Shown piece after piece: positions 34,664-43,016 of a DNA stretch of 64,000 nucleotides. This stretch comes from Bacillota bacterium (lineage in GTDB: Bacteria > Bacillota > Sulfobacillia > DUSP01 > JBFMCS01). Numbering within the stretch: position 1 is the first letter of the stretch; each line of letters starts with the position of its first letter. The stretch is taken from contig JBFMCS010000043.1 in NCBI GenBank assembly GCA_040754315.1, forward strand, positions 16,212 to 80,211. Direction: 5' to 3'. The position numbers were made by a program, and so were the translations under genes. The notes beneath the pieces were generated by a model. It was given only the letters and a program-made list of their open reading frames with translations, did not search any database and was not told the DNA's origin.

Positions 34664-35648
34664 AATCCTTGCTGAGGTTACCAGGGGAGGACTGGTAGAG
34701 AGCCGCCATCACGGCGACCTCGTGGTGGTGGATGCCTTGGGGCAGAGGGTCATGGCCGTGGGCGACCCGGGGAGGGTCACCTTCATGAGGTCCGCCGCCA
34801 AGCCTTTCCAGGCTATCCCGCTGGTGGAATCCGGCGCCGTGGATGCCTTCGGGATCAGTGACAGCGAACTAGGAGTGATTGTGGCCTCCCACAACGGTGA
34901 GGCCAGGCACATCCAGGCAGTCCAGTCCATCCTGAACAAGATCGGGGTGACCCCAGAGGTTCTCGAGTGCGGTTCCCACCCGCCTCTGGGCCGCGAGGTC
35001 TACATTGAAATGGCCAGGAGGGGGGAGCTCCCGGCACCCATACACAACAACTGTTCGGGCAAGCACGCTGGTATGCTGGCTCTCTGCCGGCACCTTGGGC
35101 TGGATACCCGAGGCTACAGGGAGATGAACCACCCCGTGCAGTCCATCCTCTTAGAGGCAGTGAGCTCAATAACCTCTCACCCCTCAGACCACCTGGCCAT
35201 GGGGTCCGACGGCTGCGGGGTGCCTGTGTACGCTCTTGCCCTGTCCGGCATGGCCCTGGCCTATGCCAGGATGTCTAACCCCCGCTACCTGAGGTGCACG
35301 CGTGCCGGCGCCGTGACCAGGGTGAGGGAGGCTATGATGAAGCACCCTCACATGGTGGCAGGCGATGGAAGGCTCTGCACCAACCTGATGGTCATGGGCC
35401 AGGGACGGTTCGTGGCCAAGCTCGGGGCGGAGGGCGTCTACTGCCTGGGGGTCCTGGAGAAGGGACTCGGGCTTGCGTTGAAGATAGATGACGGGTCTGA
35501 AAGGGCCATAGCCTCGGTTCTCATCAGGGCTCTGGTCATCCTGGGGGCCCTGGGGAAGGAGGACCCCCTGGTGGCGCGGTATGGAGTCCTACCGGTCGTC
35601 AATGCCCTGGGAGAGCAGGTGGGGGAGATCAGGCCTTCCTTCGGCTGA
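34656..35648 (+). CDS. L-asparaginase II (Rhizobium-type)
   Basis: A 330-residue member of the asparaginase II family (PF06089), unrelated to the classic E. coli fold. Diagnostic blocks are RSAAKPFQAIPLVESGA, GVIVASHNGEARHI, LECGSHPPLG, HNNCSGKHAGMLALC and MGSDGCGVPVYALAL, which include the Ser-Lys-Cys groups around the active site. It would release ammonia from asparagine. It starts at GTG 34656 inside the end of the desulfhydrase gene, so it is co-translated. Followed after 17 bases by a peptidase. Confidence 0.85.
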   Translation: MSEILAEVTRGGLVESRHHGDLVVVDALGQRVMAVGDPGRVTFMRSAAKPFQAIPLVESGAVDAFGISDSELGVIVASHNGEARHIQAVQSILNKIGVTPEVLECGSHPPLGREVYIEMARRGELPAPIHNNCSGKHAGMLALCRHLGLDTRGYREMNHPVQSILLEAVSSITSHPSDHLAMGSDGCGVPVYALALSGMALAYARMSNPRYLRCTRAGAVTRVREAMMKHPHMVAGDGRLCTNLMVMGQGRFVAKLGAEGVYCLGVLEKGLGLALKIDDGSERAIASVLIRALVILGALGKEDPLVARYGVLPVVNALGEQVGEIRPSFG

Positions 35649-35665
35649 AAGCGAGGGGTTTGAAG

Positions 35666-36841
35666 ATGAATCTGCTATCCAAGGCAAGGGCCATGTCCCA
35701 CTGGCTGGCCAAGATCCGGCGGCAGATCCACATGTGGCCGGAGCTGGGCATGCAGGAACACAGGACAGCCCAGCTGGTAGAGGCGCACTTGGGAGAGATG
35801 GGCATCGCCCCAAGACGAATGGCGGGTACCGGGGTGTGGGCCCTGGTGAGAAGCGGCGCCCCAGGAAGGACCGTGCTCCTCCGGGCGGACATGGATGCCC
35901 TGCCCATCCAGGACAGGAAGACGGTGTCTTACGCCTCCCGGGTTCCCGGGGTGATGCACGCCTGCGGCCACGATGCCCACGTGGCTTGTCTTCTGGGAGC
36001 CACCAGGCTCCTGGTGGAGTCGCGGCCCTTTCCAGGCAATGTGATAGTCCTGTTCCAGCCAGCGGAGGAGGGACCCGGCGGGGCTGAGCCCATGATCCGT
36101 GAGGGGGCCATGGATGACCCCCAGGTCGACGCCTGCTTCGGCCTGCACACGGAGACAGAGATGGAGACGGGCACGGTGGGCGTGACCTTCGGGCCTGCCA
36201 ATGCCGCTGTGGACACCCTTGAGATCAACGTGCGGGGCGAGGGCGGGCATGGTGCCGAGCCACAGCGTGCGGTGGACGCCATAGTGACCTCCGCCCACCT
36301 GGTTACGGCGCTGCAGTCCGTGGTGAGCAGGGAGATAGGTCCCCTGGACAGCGCGGTGGTTACCATCGGCACCATCAATGGGGGTTACCGGCACAACATC
36401 ATAGCGGACGAGGTCCGCATGACGGGGACCCTCAGGAGCCTGAAGCCTGCATCCAGGGAGTACCTCCGGAATAGTGTCCTCAGGATCGCAGGGAACACGG
36501 CCCAGGCCTTCAGGGCCCGGTGCGAGGTGAAGCTGTCCCCTGGTTACCCCAGCCTGGTCAATGACGATGCTATGACAGCCTTGGTCCAGGCGGCAGCGTC
36601 AAGCCTCTTGGGCGAGGACGGGGTGTTGGTCTTTAACGAGCCTTCCATGGGGGCTGAGGACTTCAGCTACTACCTGGAGAAGGCCCCGGGGAGTTTCTTC
36701 AAACTTGGCGCGGGATCCAGCCCGGCCTCCCGGTACCCTGCCCACCACCCGCTGTTTGACCTTGATGAGGCATGCCTGCCGGTAGGCGCGGCCATGCTCG
36801 CCAAGGTGGCCCTGGAGTGCCTTGGCGTGGAGAGCCAGTGA
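35666..36841 (+). CDS. M20-family amidohydrolase / aminoacylase
   Basis: A 391-residue zinc-dependent M20D peptidase. RRQIHMWPELGMQEHRTA is the opening signature. Metal and catalytic residues are visible in LLRADMDALPI, MHACGHDAHVACLLGA and QPAEEGPGGAEPMI (the Glu-Glu pair); the dimerization domain starts near 190 and the last His lies in AHHPLFDLDE. Related enzymes are hippurate, indole-acetyl-amino-acid or N-acyl-amino-acid hydrolases. ATG 35666 is chosen because GCGAGGGG lies 8-9 bases upstream; TTG 35660 would be too close. The stop overlaps the DUF362 start. Confidence 0.88.
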   Translation: MNLLSKARAMSHWLAKIRRQIHMWPELGMQEHRTAQLVEAHLGEMGIAPRRMAGTGVWALVRSGAPGRTVLLRADMDALPIQDRKTVSYASRVPGVMHACGHDAHVACLLGATRLLVESRPFPGNVIVLFQPAEEGPGGAEPMIREGAMDDPQVDACFGLHTETEMETGTVGVTFGPANAAVDTLEINVRGEGGHGAEPQRAVDAIVTSAHLVTALQSVVSREIGPLDSAVVTIGTINGGYRHNIIADEVRMTGTLRSLKPASREYLRNSVLRIAGNTAQAFRARCEVKLSPGYPSLVNDDAMTALVQAAASSLLGEDGVLVFNEPSMGAEDFSYYLEKAPGSFFKLGAGSSPASRYPAHHPLFDLDEACLPVGAAMLAKVALECLGVESQ

Positions 36842-37992
36842 CCCGCGTAGGCCTGGCTCGCTGTCCTTCCTACGCCACCGGCGCGGTGGAGGCAGCGGTG
36901 AGGCAGGCCGTGGAATCATCGGGCGGGCTCCCCATGGCCCCTGGGGACCGGGTGCTCCTGAAGGTCAACGCCCTCAGGGCGGCTCTTCCCGAAAGGGGGG
37001 TCTCGACCCATCCTGAGGTGGTACGGGCCATGATACGACTGGTCAGGGATGCTGGAGGCGTGCCCTGGGTGGGCGACAGCTCGGGCGGGGCGACCGGCGG
37101 CCGTGCCCGGACAAGGGCAGCGCTGGAGGCTACCGGGATCGAGGCTGTGACCCGGGAGGAGCAGGCAATCCTGGTGAACCTTGACGCTGGCGGCATCGTG
37201 GAGGTGGAAAGCCAGTGCGGCCTTGTGGACAGGATCCGGGTGGCCAGGGCTGTTCTCGAGGCTGACCTGGTTGTGTCCATGGCCAAGCTCAAGACTCACG
37301 GCCTTACCCTGATGACAGGGGCCATTAAGAACATGCTTGGCGTAGTGCCAGGGCTGGGAAAGACAGGATTCCACCGCATAGCCCCCAAGCCGTCGGACTT
37401 CGCCGCCCTCCTGGTGGAGGTGTTCCGGGTCTCCCGGGCTCGCTACGGCCTCATGGACGCGGTGGAGGCCATGGAGGGCATGGGCCCCTCTCTAGGCACC
37501 CTGAAGCCGGCGAGGCTCATCCTGGGGTCCCAGGACTGCGTGGCGCTGGACGCTGTGTGCTGCTCCATCATGGGATTGAGGCCTGGCAGGGTACATACCA
37601 GCGTCATCGCCGCCGGCAGGGGCCTTGGGGTTAATGACCTAGACCACATAGACACCCCTGGCGCGGATCTCTCCGAGGTAAGGCGGTGTGTGGGGCCCTT
37701 TCGCCTCCCACCCACTGGGTTCCTTGAGAGGGTCCCGGAGAGGCTGGGGAGGCTGGTGGTATCCCTGGTGGAGAGCCGCCTCGAGGTGGATGAGGCCCGG
37801 TGCCGCCAGTGCGGGATGTGCGAGGCCAGCTGCCCCGCCGGTGCCATGCATCGCCACGGGCGGGGGATAGCCATCGACCCCGGCCGGTGCATCAAGTGCC
37901 TGTGCTGCCAGGAACTATGCCCCGAAGAGGCGGTCAGGGTAGAGCCGGTGGGGCTCTGGGCCAAGGCCCGCCGGGCTTGGTCCCGGATCTGA
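36838..37992 (+). CDS. DUF362 protein with two 4Fe-4S clusters
   Basis: A 384-residue protein. The DUF362 domain covers about 1-290, with RVLLKVNALRAALPE, VSMAKLKTHGLTLMTGAIKN and GAIKNMLGVVPGLGK. A bacterial-type ferredoxin tail follows, with CRQCGMCEASCPAGAM and CIKCLCCQELCPEEAV, eight cysteines for two 4Fe-4S clusters. The role of DUF362 is unknown but points to an electron-transfer reaction in anaerobes. GTG 36838 overlaps the peptidase stop, making it the last gene of the desulfhydrase-asparaginase-peptidase unit. Confidence 0.85.
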   Translation: MTRVGLARCPSYATGAVEAAVRQAVESSGGLPMAPGDRVLLKVNALRAALPERGVSTHPEVVRAMIRLVRDAGGVPWVGDSSGGATGGRARTRAALEATGIEAVTREEQAILVNLDAGGIVEVESQCGLVDRIRVARAVLEADLVVSMAKLKTHGLTLMTGAIKNMLGVVPGLGKTGFHRIAPKPSDFAALLVEVFRVSRARYGLMDAVEAMEGMGPSLGTLKPARLILGSQDCVALDAVCCSIMGLRPGRVHTSVIAAGRGLGVNDLDHIDTPGADLSEVRRCVGPFRLPPTGFLERVPERLGRLVVSLVESRLEVDEARCRQCGMCEASCPAGAMHRHGRGIAIDPGRCIKCLCCQELCPEEAVRVEPVGLWAKARRAWSRI

Positions 37993-38524
37993 GCCAGGTG
38001 CCAGGATCATGTCACCAGTGAAACGAATCACCTGGGCCCTGGCCACCCTCGTCCTTGTCACGACCGGGATGATGGCGGGGCATGTTAACGATATTGACGG
38101 TTGCCGGATGCCATGTGGGGATGGAGATGGGTGATATGGGACCTCCGCCATATCCCGGGCGGTGTGCAAACCGGGGTGTGCGCTATGCTCCATCACCACT
38201 GGAGATCACCGTGAGGTCTCGCACAGCTTCCATGGATCTCCCCCTGCATGACCACGGCAGGTAAGAAGCGGCTGAGGGCATCCCTGGCAGGGTGCTGGAG
38301 GCACCGTCCCCTGGCTGAGGGAAGATCCCCAGCAGCAGGTTATCCTGAAAGCCATACACGCCCTGGTGAACCGCTAGGCCACGAAATCCTCCTGGAGTAT
38401 ATGGGGGGCCCCGGCCCCCCGTGTGCTGTGTCTGACCCCTCCCTCGGCAGTGGCAGGAAACGCCAATCCAGTGAAGAATTCGTGTATCCATCAGCCTGGG
38501 CGGCCGGCCGCCAGCCAAAGGGTG
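37993..38524 (+). other. 530-bp region without a confident gene
   Basis: The only suggestive frame is 38009-38134, 41 residues beginning MSPVKRITWALATLVLVTTG. It has a basic start and a hydrophobic stretch like a signal peptide, and ends in a Gly/Asp-rich tail with two cysteines. There is no good Shine-Dalgarno, so I do not call it a gene. Nothing else was recognised. Confidence 0.35.
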
Positions 38525-39238
38525 ATGACGTTGCGCAGGGATGACCAGCAAGACCAGCAAATGCTCTTCGGTTTCCTGGAGGGGGATGAAACCCAGTCCG
38601 AGGGGCAGCATATCCACAGGTTCGATGGTCCATCCAAGGCCGCCAAGGGCGAACTGTGGGGAGACATCGATAACCTGGAGGAACTCGCCTCAAGGGTGAT
38701 TAAGTGCCGCAGGTGCTCGCTAAGGGACACCTCGAGGGGCGTGGTCTTCGGGGAAGGGGATCCCCATGCCTCCCTGGTGCTGGTGGGAGAGGGCCCAGGG
38801 GCGACCGAAGACGAGATGGGACGGCCCTTCGTTGGCAAGGCTGGCCAGCTGCTGGACCGGATCCTGGAGGCCGCCGGGTTCAGGAGGCAAGAGGTCTACA
38901 TAGCTAACGTGGTGAAGTGCAGGCCGCCTGGGAACCGGTTACCCACGCCGGAGGAGGCCTCCAGGTGCCTGCCGCACCTCAGGGCCCAGATCAGGATCAT
39001 CCGGCCCAAGGTGGTGGTGTGCCTGGGTGCCCTGTCCAGCCAGGCCTTACTGGATCCCCAGCTCAGGATCACCCGGGACAGGGGCGCCTGGCGGGAGCGG
39101 GACGGGATTTTCTACATGCCCACATTCCATCCCGCCGCTCTCCTGAGGGACCCTGAAAAGAAGCGGCCGGTTTGGGAGGACTTCCAGAGGGTGCGGGACC
39201 GGTATGACCAGCTGGCCGGTGCAGGGAAGACCGGTTGA
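38525..39238 (+). CDS. family 4 uracil-DNA glycosylase (4Fe-4S)
   Basis: A 237-residue DNA repair glycosylase that excises uracil. CRRCSLRDTSRGVVFGEGDP gives the first cysteine pair of the iron-sulfur cluster. LVGEGPGATEDEMGRPFVGK is motif A with the catalytic region, YIANVVKCRPPGNRLPTPEE the central loop with another cysteine, and YMPTFHPAALLRDPEKKR motif B. Family 4 enzymes are common in thermophiles and anaerobes. The N-terminal 35 residues before the domain are low-complexity; the start (ATG 38525 or GTG 38522) is uncertain. Confidence 0.9.
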   Translation: MTLRRDDQQDQQMLFGFLEGDETQSEGQHIHRFDGPSKAAKGELWGDIDNLEELASRVIKCRRCSLRDTSRGVVFGEGDPHASLVLVGEGPGATEDEMGRPFVGKAGQLLDRILEAAGFRRQEVYIANVVKCRPPGNRLPTPEEASRCLPHLRAQIRIIRPKVVVCLGALSSQALLDPQLRITRDRGAWRERDGIFYMPTFHPAALLRDPEKKRPVWEDFQRVRDRYDQLAGAGKTG

Positions 39239-39425
39239 ACGGGGCGGGTGCTCCGCCTTGTCCAGTTCCAGGACGGCCTCCAGTTCCCCAGGGGAGACCA
39301 GGCCCTTAACCTGCAGCGCATGGACCAGGCTGGGAGTGAACAGTAGACTACGCCCCACGTCTTCCTCGATATCGGCGATGTGCCCATGTAGTGCGATCCG
39401 TCCTTCGCCGGGCCCGTCATGGCAG
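39239..39425 (-). pseudogene. possible antisense gene fragment
   Basis: In one minus-strand frame the 190-bp gap reads RIALHGHIADIEEDVGRSLL and then SPGELEAVLELDKAE, protein-like with a helix-loop-helix look. No start codon lies at a sensible place in that frame and it runs on into the glycosylase gene without a stop, so it is likely a decayed remnant. Family not recognised. Confidence 0.25.
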
Positions 39426-39485
39426 CCCCTCCCTTCAGCCCGGCTACTGGCCAGGCCCGCCTGAGATCATTCGAGGAGAAGAGAC

Positions 39486-39959
39486 ATGTGGCAATGTACC
39501 AGCCGGCACCCTGAGGAGACCGAGGCTCTGGGCAGGCTCCTAGGGGGCCTTCTTGGACCGGGCGATCTGGTGGCGCTGGAGGGCCCGCTGGGGGCAGGCA
39601 AGACCTGCTTTGCCCGCGGGGTACTGGTGGGGCTGGGCGTCACAGGCTACCTGCGCAGCCCGTCTTTTACCCTGGTGCACCAGTACCGGGGGCGCCTGCC
39701 AGCGTATCACCTGGACGTCTACCGTCTTGACCGGGCATCTGACATGGATGACCTCCCCTACGAGGAATACTTCTATGGAGAGGGTGTAACGCTGGTAGAG
39801 TGGGGCCGGAAGGTAAAGGAGGTGCTCCCCACGGAGCTGCTGTGGGTCACCCTGTTGCCCCAGGGGCCCTCCACCAGGCTCATCACCATGGAACCCAAGG
39901 GAGAGCGGTATTGCCGGCTGGTGGAGGAGGTGTCTCGTCTTGCTGGTACTGGCGCTTGA
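39486..39959 (+). CDS. tsaE: tRNA t6A synthesis ATPase TsaE
   Basis: A 157-residue P-loop ATPase required for the threonylcarbamoyl-adenosine modification of ANN-decoding tRNAs. Walker A is LEGPLGAGKTCFARGVL, followed by SPSFTLVHQY, the conserved HLDVYRLD and the C-terminal VTLVEWGRK. Length is typical. It overlaps tsaB by 20 bases; the partner tsaD lies at 56871. Confidence 0.94.
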   Translation: MWQCTSRHPEETEALGRLLGGLLGPGDLVALEGPLGAGKTCFARGVLVGLGVTGYLRSPSFTLVHQYRGRLPAYHLDVYRLDRASDMDDLPYEEYFYGEGVTLVEWGRKVKEVLPTELLWVTLLPQGPSTRLITMEPKGERYCRLVEEVSRLAGTGA

Positions 39960-40656
39960 TGCCTCCACGGAGACCATGGGGGTGGCTCTCGGGGATGATA
40001 GCGGGCTCTTGGCCGAGTACACCCTGAGGCTTCCCATGAAGCACTCCGCGTACCTGATGCCTCTGGTGGAACGGGCCATGAAGGACACGGGGTGCCCGAA
40101 GCCGGACAGGGTGGCAGTCACGGTGGGCCCGGGGTCCTTCACCGGTTTGCGTATCGGGGTGTCCCTGGCAAAGGGGCTGTGCTATGCCTGGGACATACCG
40201 GCGGTGGGCGTCTTGACCTTGGAGGCCCTGGCTCACGGGACGCGGTTCTTCGAGGGCACCATCGTGGCCCTCATGGACGCCCGGAGGGGCCGGCTATACG
40301 GGGCAGGATATCAGGGGGGGCGCCGTTGCGCCCGCGTCACTGATGTCTGGGCGGGACCTGCCGAGGGTTTTTGGGAGAAGGTTCCCAGCGGCCCAGTGCT
40401 CTTTGTCGGGGGGTACGCGCACGCCCACGAGGAAGAGATCCTGGAACGGTTCGGCTCCAGGGCCAGGGTGGGCGGTGACCGGGTGCCCAGGGCGGGTCAC
40501 ATAGCGGAGATCGGGCAGGTGGCGGAAGCGGTGACACCCTTTGCCCTCATGCCCCAGTACCTCCGGCGATCGGAGGCGGAAATCAATTGGGAGCACAGGA
40601 AAGAGCAGTTCCGGAATGGCTTGATCCAAGAACGCCCCTTACGGCGAGGGAGATGA
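39940..40656 (+). CDS. tsaB: tRNA t6A synthesis protein TsaB
   Basis: A 238-residue ASKHA-fold protein, the inactive paralogue of TsaD that forms the TsaB-TsaD heterodimer. VLALDASTETMGVALGDD at the start and VTVGPGSFTGLRIGVSLAKG are the family hallmarks. Translation starts at TTG 39940, with GGAGGAGG 10 bases upstream, inside the tsaE gene. The stop overlaps the region where rimI translation begins, giving the common tsaE-tsaB-rimI order. Confidence 0.93.
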   Translation: MLVLALDASTETMGVALGDDSGLLAEYTLRLPMKHSAYLMPLVERAMKDTGCPKPDRVAVTVGPGSFTGLRIGVSLAKGLCYAWDIPAVGVLTLEALAHGTRFFEGTIVALMDARRGRLYGAGYQGGRRCARVTDVWAGPAEGFWEKVPSGPVLFVGGYAHAHEEEILERFGSRARVGGDRVPRAGHIAEIGQVAEAVTPFALMPQYLRRSEAEINWEHRKEQFRNGLIQERPLRRGR

Positions 40657-41111
40657 CCCTGGACGACATCGACCAGGTCCTGGCGATAGAGCGGTGTGCC
40701 TTCCCCAGCCCCTGGTCAGAGAGGGCCTTTGTCTCGGAGATCACTGAGAACGCGATGGCTCACTACGTAGTGGTGGAGAGGGCGGGGGTCGTCGTGGCCT
40801 ACTCGGGGATGTGGCTTATCCTGGATGAGGCCCACATCACCAACATCGCGGTGCATTCCAGGGTCAGGCGCCAGGGAGTGGGGGGGTTCCTACTGTCCCA
40901 GATGCTGGCCAGGGCTGCGGCCAGGGGCTGCCAGAGGATGACCCTGGAGGTCCGGGTGTCCAACAGTGCCGCCCAGCTCATGTACCACCGGTTCGGCTTC
41001 CAGCGGAAGGGAGTGAGGCGTGGCTACTACACTGATACCCGGGAGGACGCCATAATCATGTGGAAAGACGATATACACCTGCTTATCCCCACCAGGCAGC
41101 TGACTCCTTGA
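40587..41111 (+). CDS. rimI: ribosomal-protein-alanine N-acetyltransferase
   Basis: A GNAT acetyltransferase that modifies the N-terminus of ribosomal protein S18. Blocks seen are MTLDDIDQVLAIERCAFPSP, HITNIAVHSRVRRQGVGGFL (acetyl-CoA loop) and LEVRVSNSAAQLMYHRFGFQ. I take TTG 40587 because GGAGGCGG lies 7 bases upstream and because the first strand of the fold (PLTAREMT) precedes the ATG at 40653; that ATG, overlapping the tsaB stop, is the alternative. Follows tsaB in the usual order. Confidence 0.9.
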   Translation: MGAQERAVPEWLDPRTPLTAREMTLDDIDQVLAIERCAFPSPWSERAFVSEITENAMAHYVVVERAGVVVAYSGMWLILDEAHITNIAVHSRVRRQGVGGFLLSQMLARAAARGCQRMTLEVRVSNSAAQLMYHRFGFQRKGVRRGYYTDTREDAIIMWKDDIHLLIPTRQLTP

Positions 41112-41133
41112 CCAGGTGACCCTCCATCCTGGC

Positions 41134-42624
41134 TCAGGCGCCAGGGTGTCCCCGGAGGATCTCCGCTTCGTAGTCCTCTATGATGGCCCGGATGGTCTGG
41201 GCCGCCCCCGCTACCATGGGTATGGGCTTGTGAGTCTTCAGGATGTGCTGGGCTTCCTCGTAGGCCCGTTCCGCTGCATCGCGGGAGCCCTCCGCGCTCC
41301 AGGCATTCCTGGTCCTGCGGTCAAACAACCTTGGCTGGGACTGTTTCCGCATGTGCCTGAAGGTATGCTCGCTGGTCATGAACTCCCCGGCTGGACCCAC
41401 CTGGTGGATAAGGTCCAGGGCCAGGGTCTCGTCAGAGAAGTCAATGCCCCCTGTGACCTTCCGTATGTAGCGGATCATCTCCGCATCCAGGATCAGCTTG
41501 GCGAAGTCAATGGTGAGTCCCATTTCCAGGGCTCCCACCCCGTAGACGATGTTGGCCCCAGCCAGGGCCCCCAGGACCGCATTGAGGGTGTACTCGTATC
41601 CGGACTGCGCGTCAGGGATCTTGCTGTCGGAAACGCCCCCGCCGACCCAGCTGGGGAGCCGGTAGTACTGGGCCAGGTTGATGGCCCCCGCGCTGATCAT
41701 GCCGTGTTCAGGTGATCCCACTGCGCCCACCATGAGTCTCAGGTCCATGATGGTGCTCATGGAGCAGTAGGTACAGGCTGTGCCCTTGCGGGCAAGCTGC
41801 GCCAGGACAAGGGCCGAGAGGGTTTCGGCGTTATGGGTCACCAGGGTGCCGGCCAGGGTCACCGTGGACGTGGCGCCCGCCAGCGCCATTGGGATCACGG
41901 CAACACCCGCCCCTCCCCTGGCCGTCTCTATGATGGCCTCGCAGCACTCCTCCACCAGCATCAACGGGCTTGTGGGACACACGAACACTGTGAGGTTGGG
42001 GCGCTCCCGGAATACCTCTGCGCCGCCCACGCTGGCCGCCGCCATCTCCACCATCTTCCTGCAGTTGGCTCCGTTGCCCGCCCCGGTGAAGACATGCTTT
42101 GAGGTATTATTCAGGAGGGCGTCCAGGTTATGCAGGGGTTGGGTTGCCGGGAGGCAATCTGACGAACAGAGGGGCCGTTCCATCACACTGATCTCATCGA
42201 GGTAGTCACACACCCTGGTGACCTGGGCCACGTCTTCCTTGACGGACCTCCGGGCCTGCCGGGTGTGGATGTCGATCACCTTCACGCACTCGCCGAAGGT
42301 GCTGAACCCCACACGGTTGGGTTCGGCCACGAAGTCGTCCTCCGGCTCCCTTCCATAGTAGACCGTGGTGGAAGGGGTCCATTGTATGCAGTCCTCAACC
42401 ACGTAGGGAGGTATCTTCACGATGGTCTGGCCGGGCCTGCGCTCGACCTTTGCGCCGGCGCCATGGAACATTTCCACGGCCTCTTCGCTGTCCACCTTGA
42501 TGCCAGTATTCCTGAACACCTCAAGGGTAGCGTAGTGAAGGGAGTCCAGCTGGTCCCGGGTGAGGGCTAGGAGCCCGAAGCCGGAGGCAAGAGTCACTCC
42601 CGTCCGGGCGCTTCTTCCTGTCAT
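41134..42624 (-). CDS. MttB-superfamily methyltransferase without pyrrolysine
   Basis: A 496-residue member of the trimethylamine methyltransferase (MttB) superfamily. FRNTGIKVDSEEAVEMFHGA, KHVFTGAGNGANCRKMVEM, VFVCPTSPLMLVEECCEAII and IVYGVGALEMGLTIDFAKLI fit the family TIM barrel. True MttB has an in-frame amber codon for pyrrolysine; this frame has none and ends in TGA, so it is of the MtgB-like class that demethylates other quaternary amines such as glycine betaine, or an unassigned substrate. It is divergent from pylT and the pyl genes. No corrinoid protein is next to it. Confidence 0.85.
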   Translation of the reverse strand: MTGRSARTGVTLASGFGLLALTRDQLDSLHYATLEVFRNTGIKVDSEEAVEMFHGAGAKVERRPGQTIVKIPPYVVEDCIQWTPSTTVYYGREPEDDFVAEPNRVGFSTFGECVKVIDIHTRQARRSVKEDVAQVTRVCDYLDEISVMERPLCSSDCLPATQPLHNLDALLNNTSKHVFTGAGNGANCRKMVEMAAASVGGAEVFRERPNLTVFVCPTSPLMLVEECCEAIIETARGGAGVAVIPMALAGATSTVTLAGTLVTHNAETLSALVLAQLARKGTACTYCSMSTIMDLRLMVGAVGSPEHGMISAGAINLAQYYRLPSWVGGGVSDSKIPDAQSGYEYTLNAVLGALAGANIVYGVGALEMGLTIDFAKLILDAEMIRYIRKVTGGIDFSDETLALDLIHQVGPAGEFMTSEHTFRHMRKQSQPRLFDRRTRNAWSAEGSRDAAERAYEEAQHILKTHKPIPMVAGAAQTIRAIIEDYEAEILRGHPGA

Positions 42625-42905
42625 CTACTCCACTCCCATCCATTTCATGGAGCACGAGAACCCATAGAGGCAGGTATTCGCCCGCGAGCGTGGGACTTCC
42701 TTTCCGAGCGCCACGAAGGTAAGCCTGGGTTCTTCAAAGGAGGGTTACAGAGGCTAGACTCGAGCATGTGGGCAGCGACGGTGGGAGAGAATCACCAGAC
42801 AGCCAGGTGCCACCATGTGGCCTCAAAAGGGGTTTGGCCAAGAGGTGTCGAAGACTATCATGCCCCGGGCGTCTTAGGTGCTCTAGCGCCCCGGAGCGGG
42901 CAAGC
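42625..42905 (+). promoter_or_regulatory. divergent region with a possible pylT promoter
   Basis: It separates the MttB-like gene from pylT. A plausible plus-strand promoter is TTGGCC (42834-42839) with TATCAT (42856-42861), 16 bases apart, placing transcription start about 38 bases before the mature tRNA. The assignment is weak because the -35 matches poorly. No coding frame was recognised. Confidence 0.35.
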
Positions 42906-42977
42906 GGGGGGTAGATCGGCATGATCGCGCAGACCCTAAATCTGCGCAGCCGGGGGTGGCTCCCGGACTCCCCGCCA
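42906..42977 (+). tRNA. pylT: tRNA-Pyl (anticodon CUA)
   Basis: A complete pyrrolysine tRNA of 72 bases with encoded CCA (42975-42977) and discriminator G42974. The acceptor GGGGGGT pairs with ACTCCCC. Only one base (A42913) lies between acceptor and D stem; the D stem is GATC/GATC with a 5-base loop, the variable region is 2 bases, and the T loop GGTGGCT lacks TTC. All are hallmarks of tRNA-Pyl. The anticodon stem is long (GCGCAGA/TCTGCGC) and the loop is CCCTAAA with CTA at 42936-42938. Position 33 is C rather than the nearly universal U. It closely resembles the Desulfitobacterium type. Confidence 0.95.
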
Positions 42978-43016
42978 GTACCATTCCCCCGGTTTCCCGG
43001 GAGGGAGGGACACAAG

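Noticed and set aside
41134..42624. MttB with hidden pyrrolysine codon
   Set aside because: The frame has no internal TAG and ends in TGA, so it belongs to the non-pyrrolysine branch.
42921..43016. N-terminal extension of the pylSc frame
   Set aside because: It overlaps the tRNA-Pyl gene; the GTG at 43017 has a strong Shine-Dalgarno.
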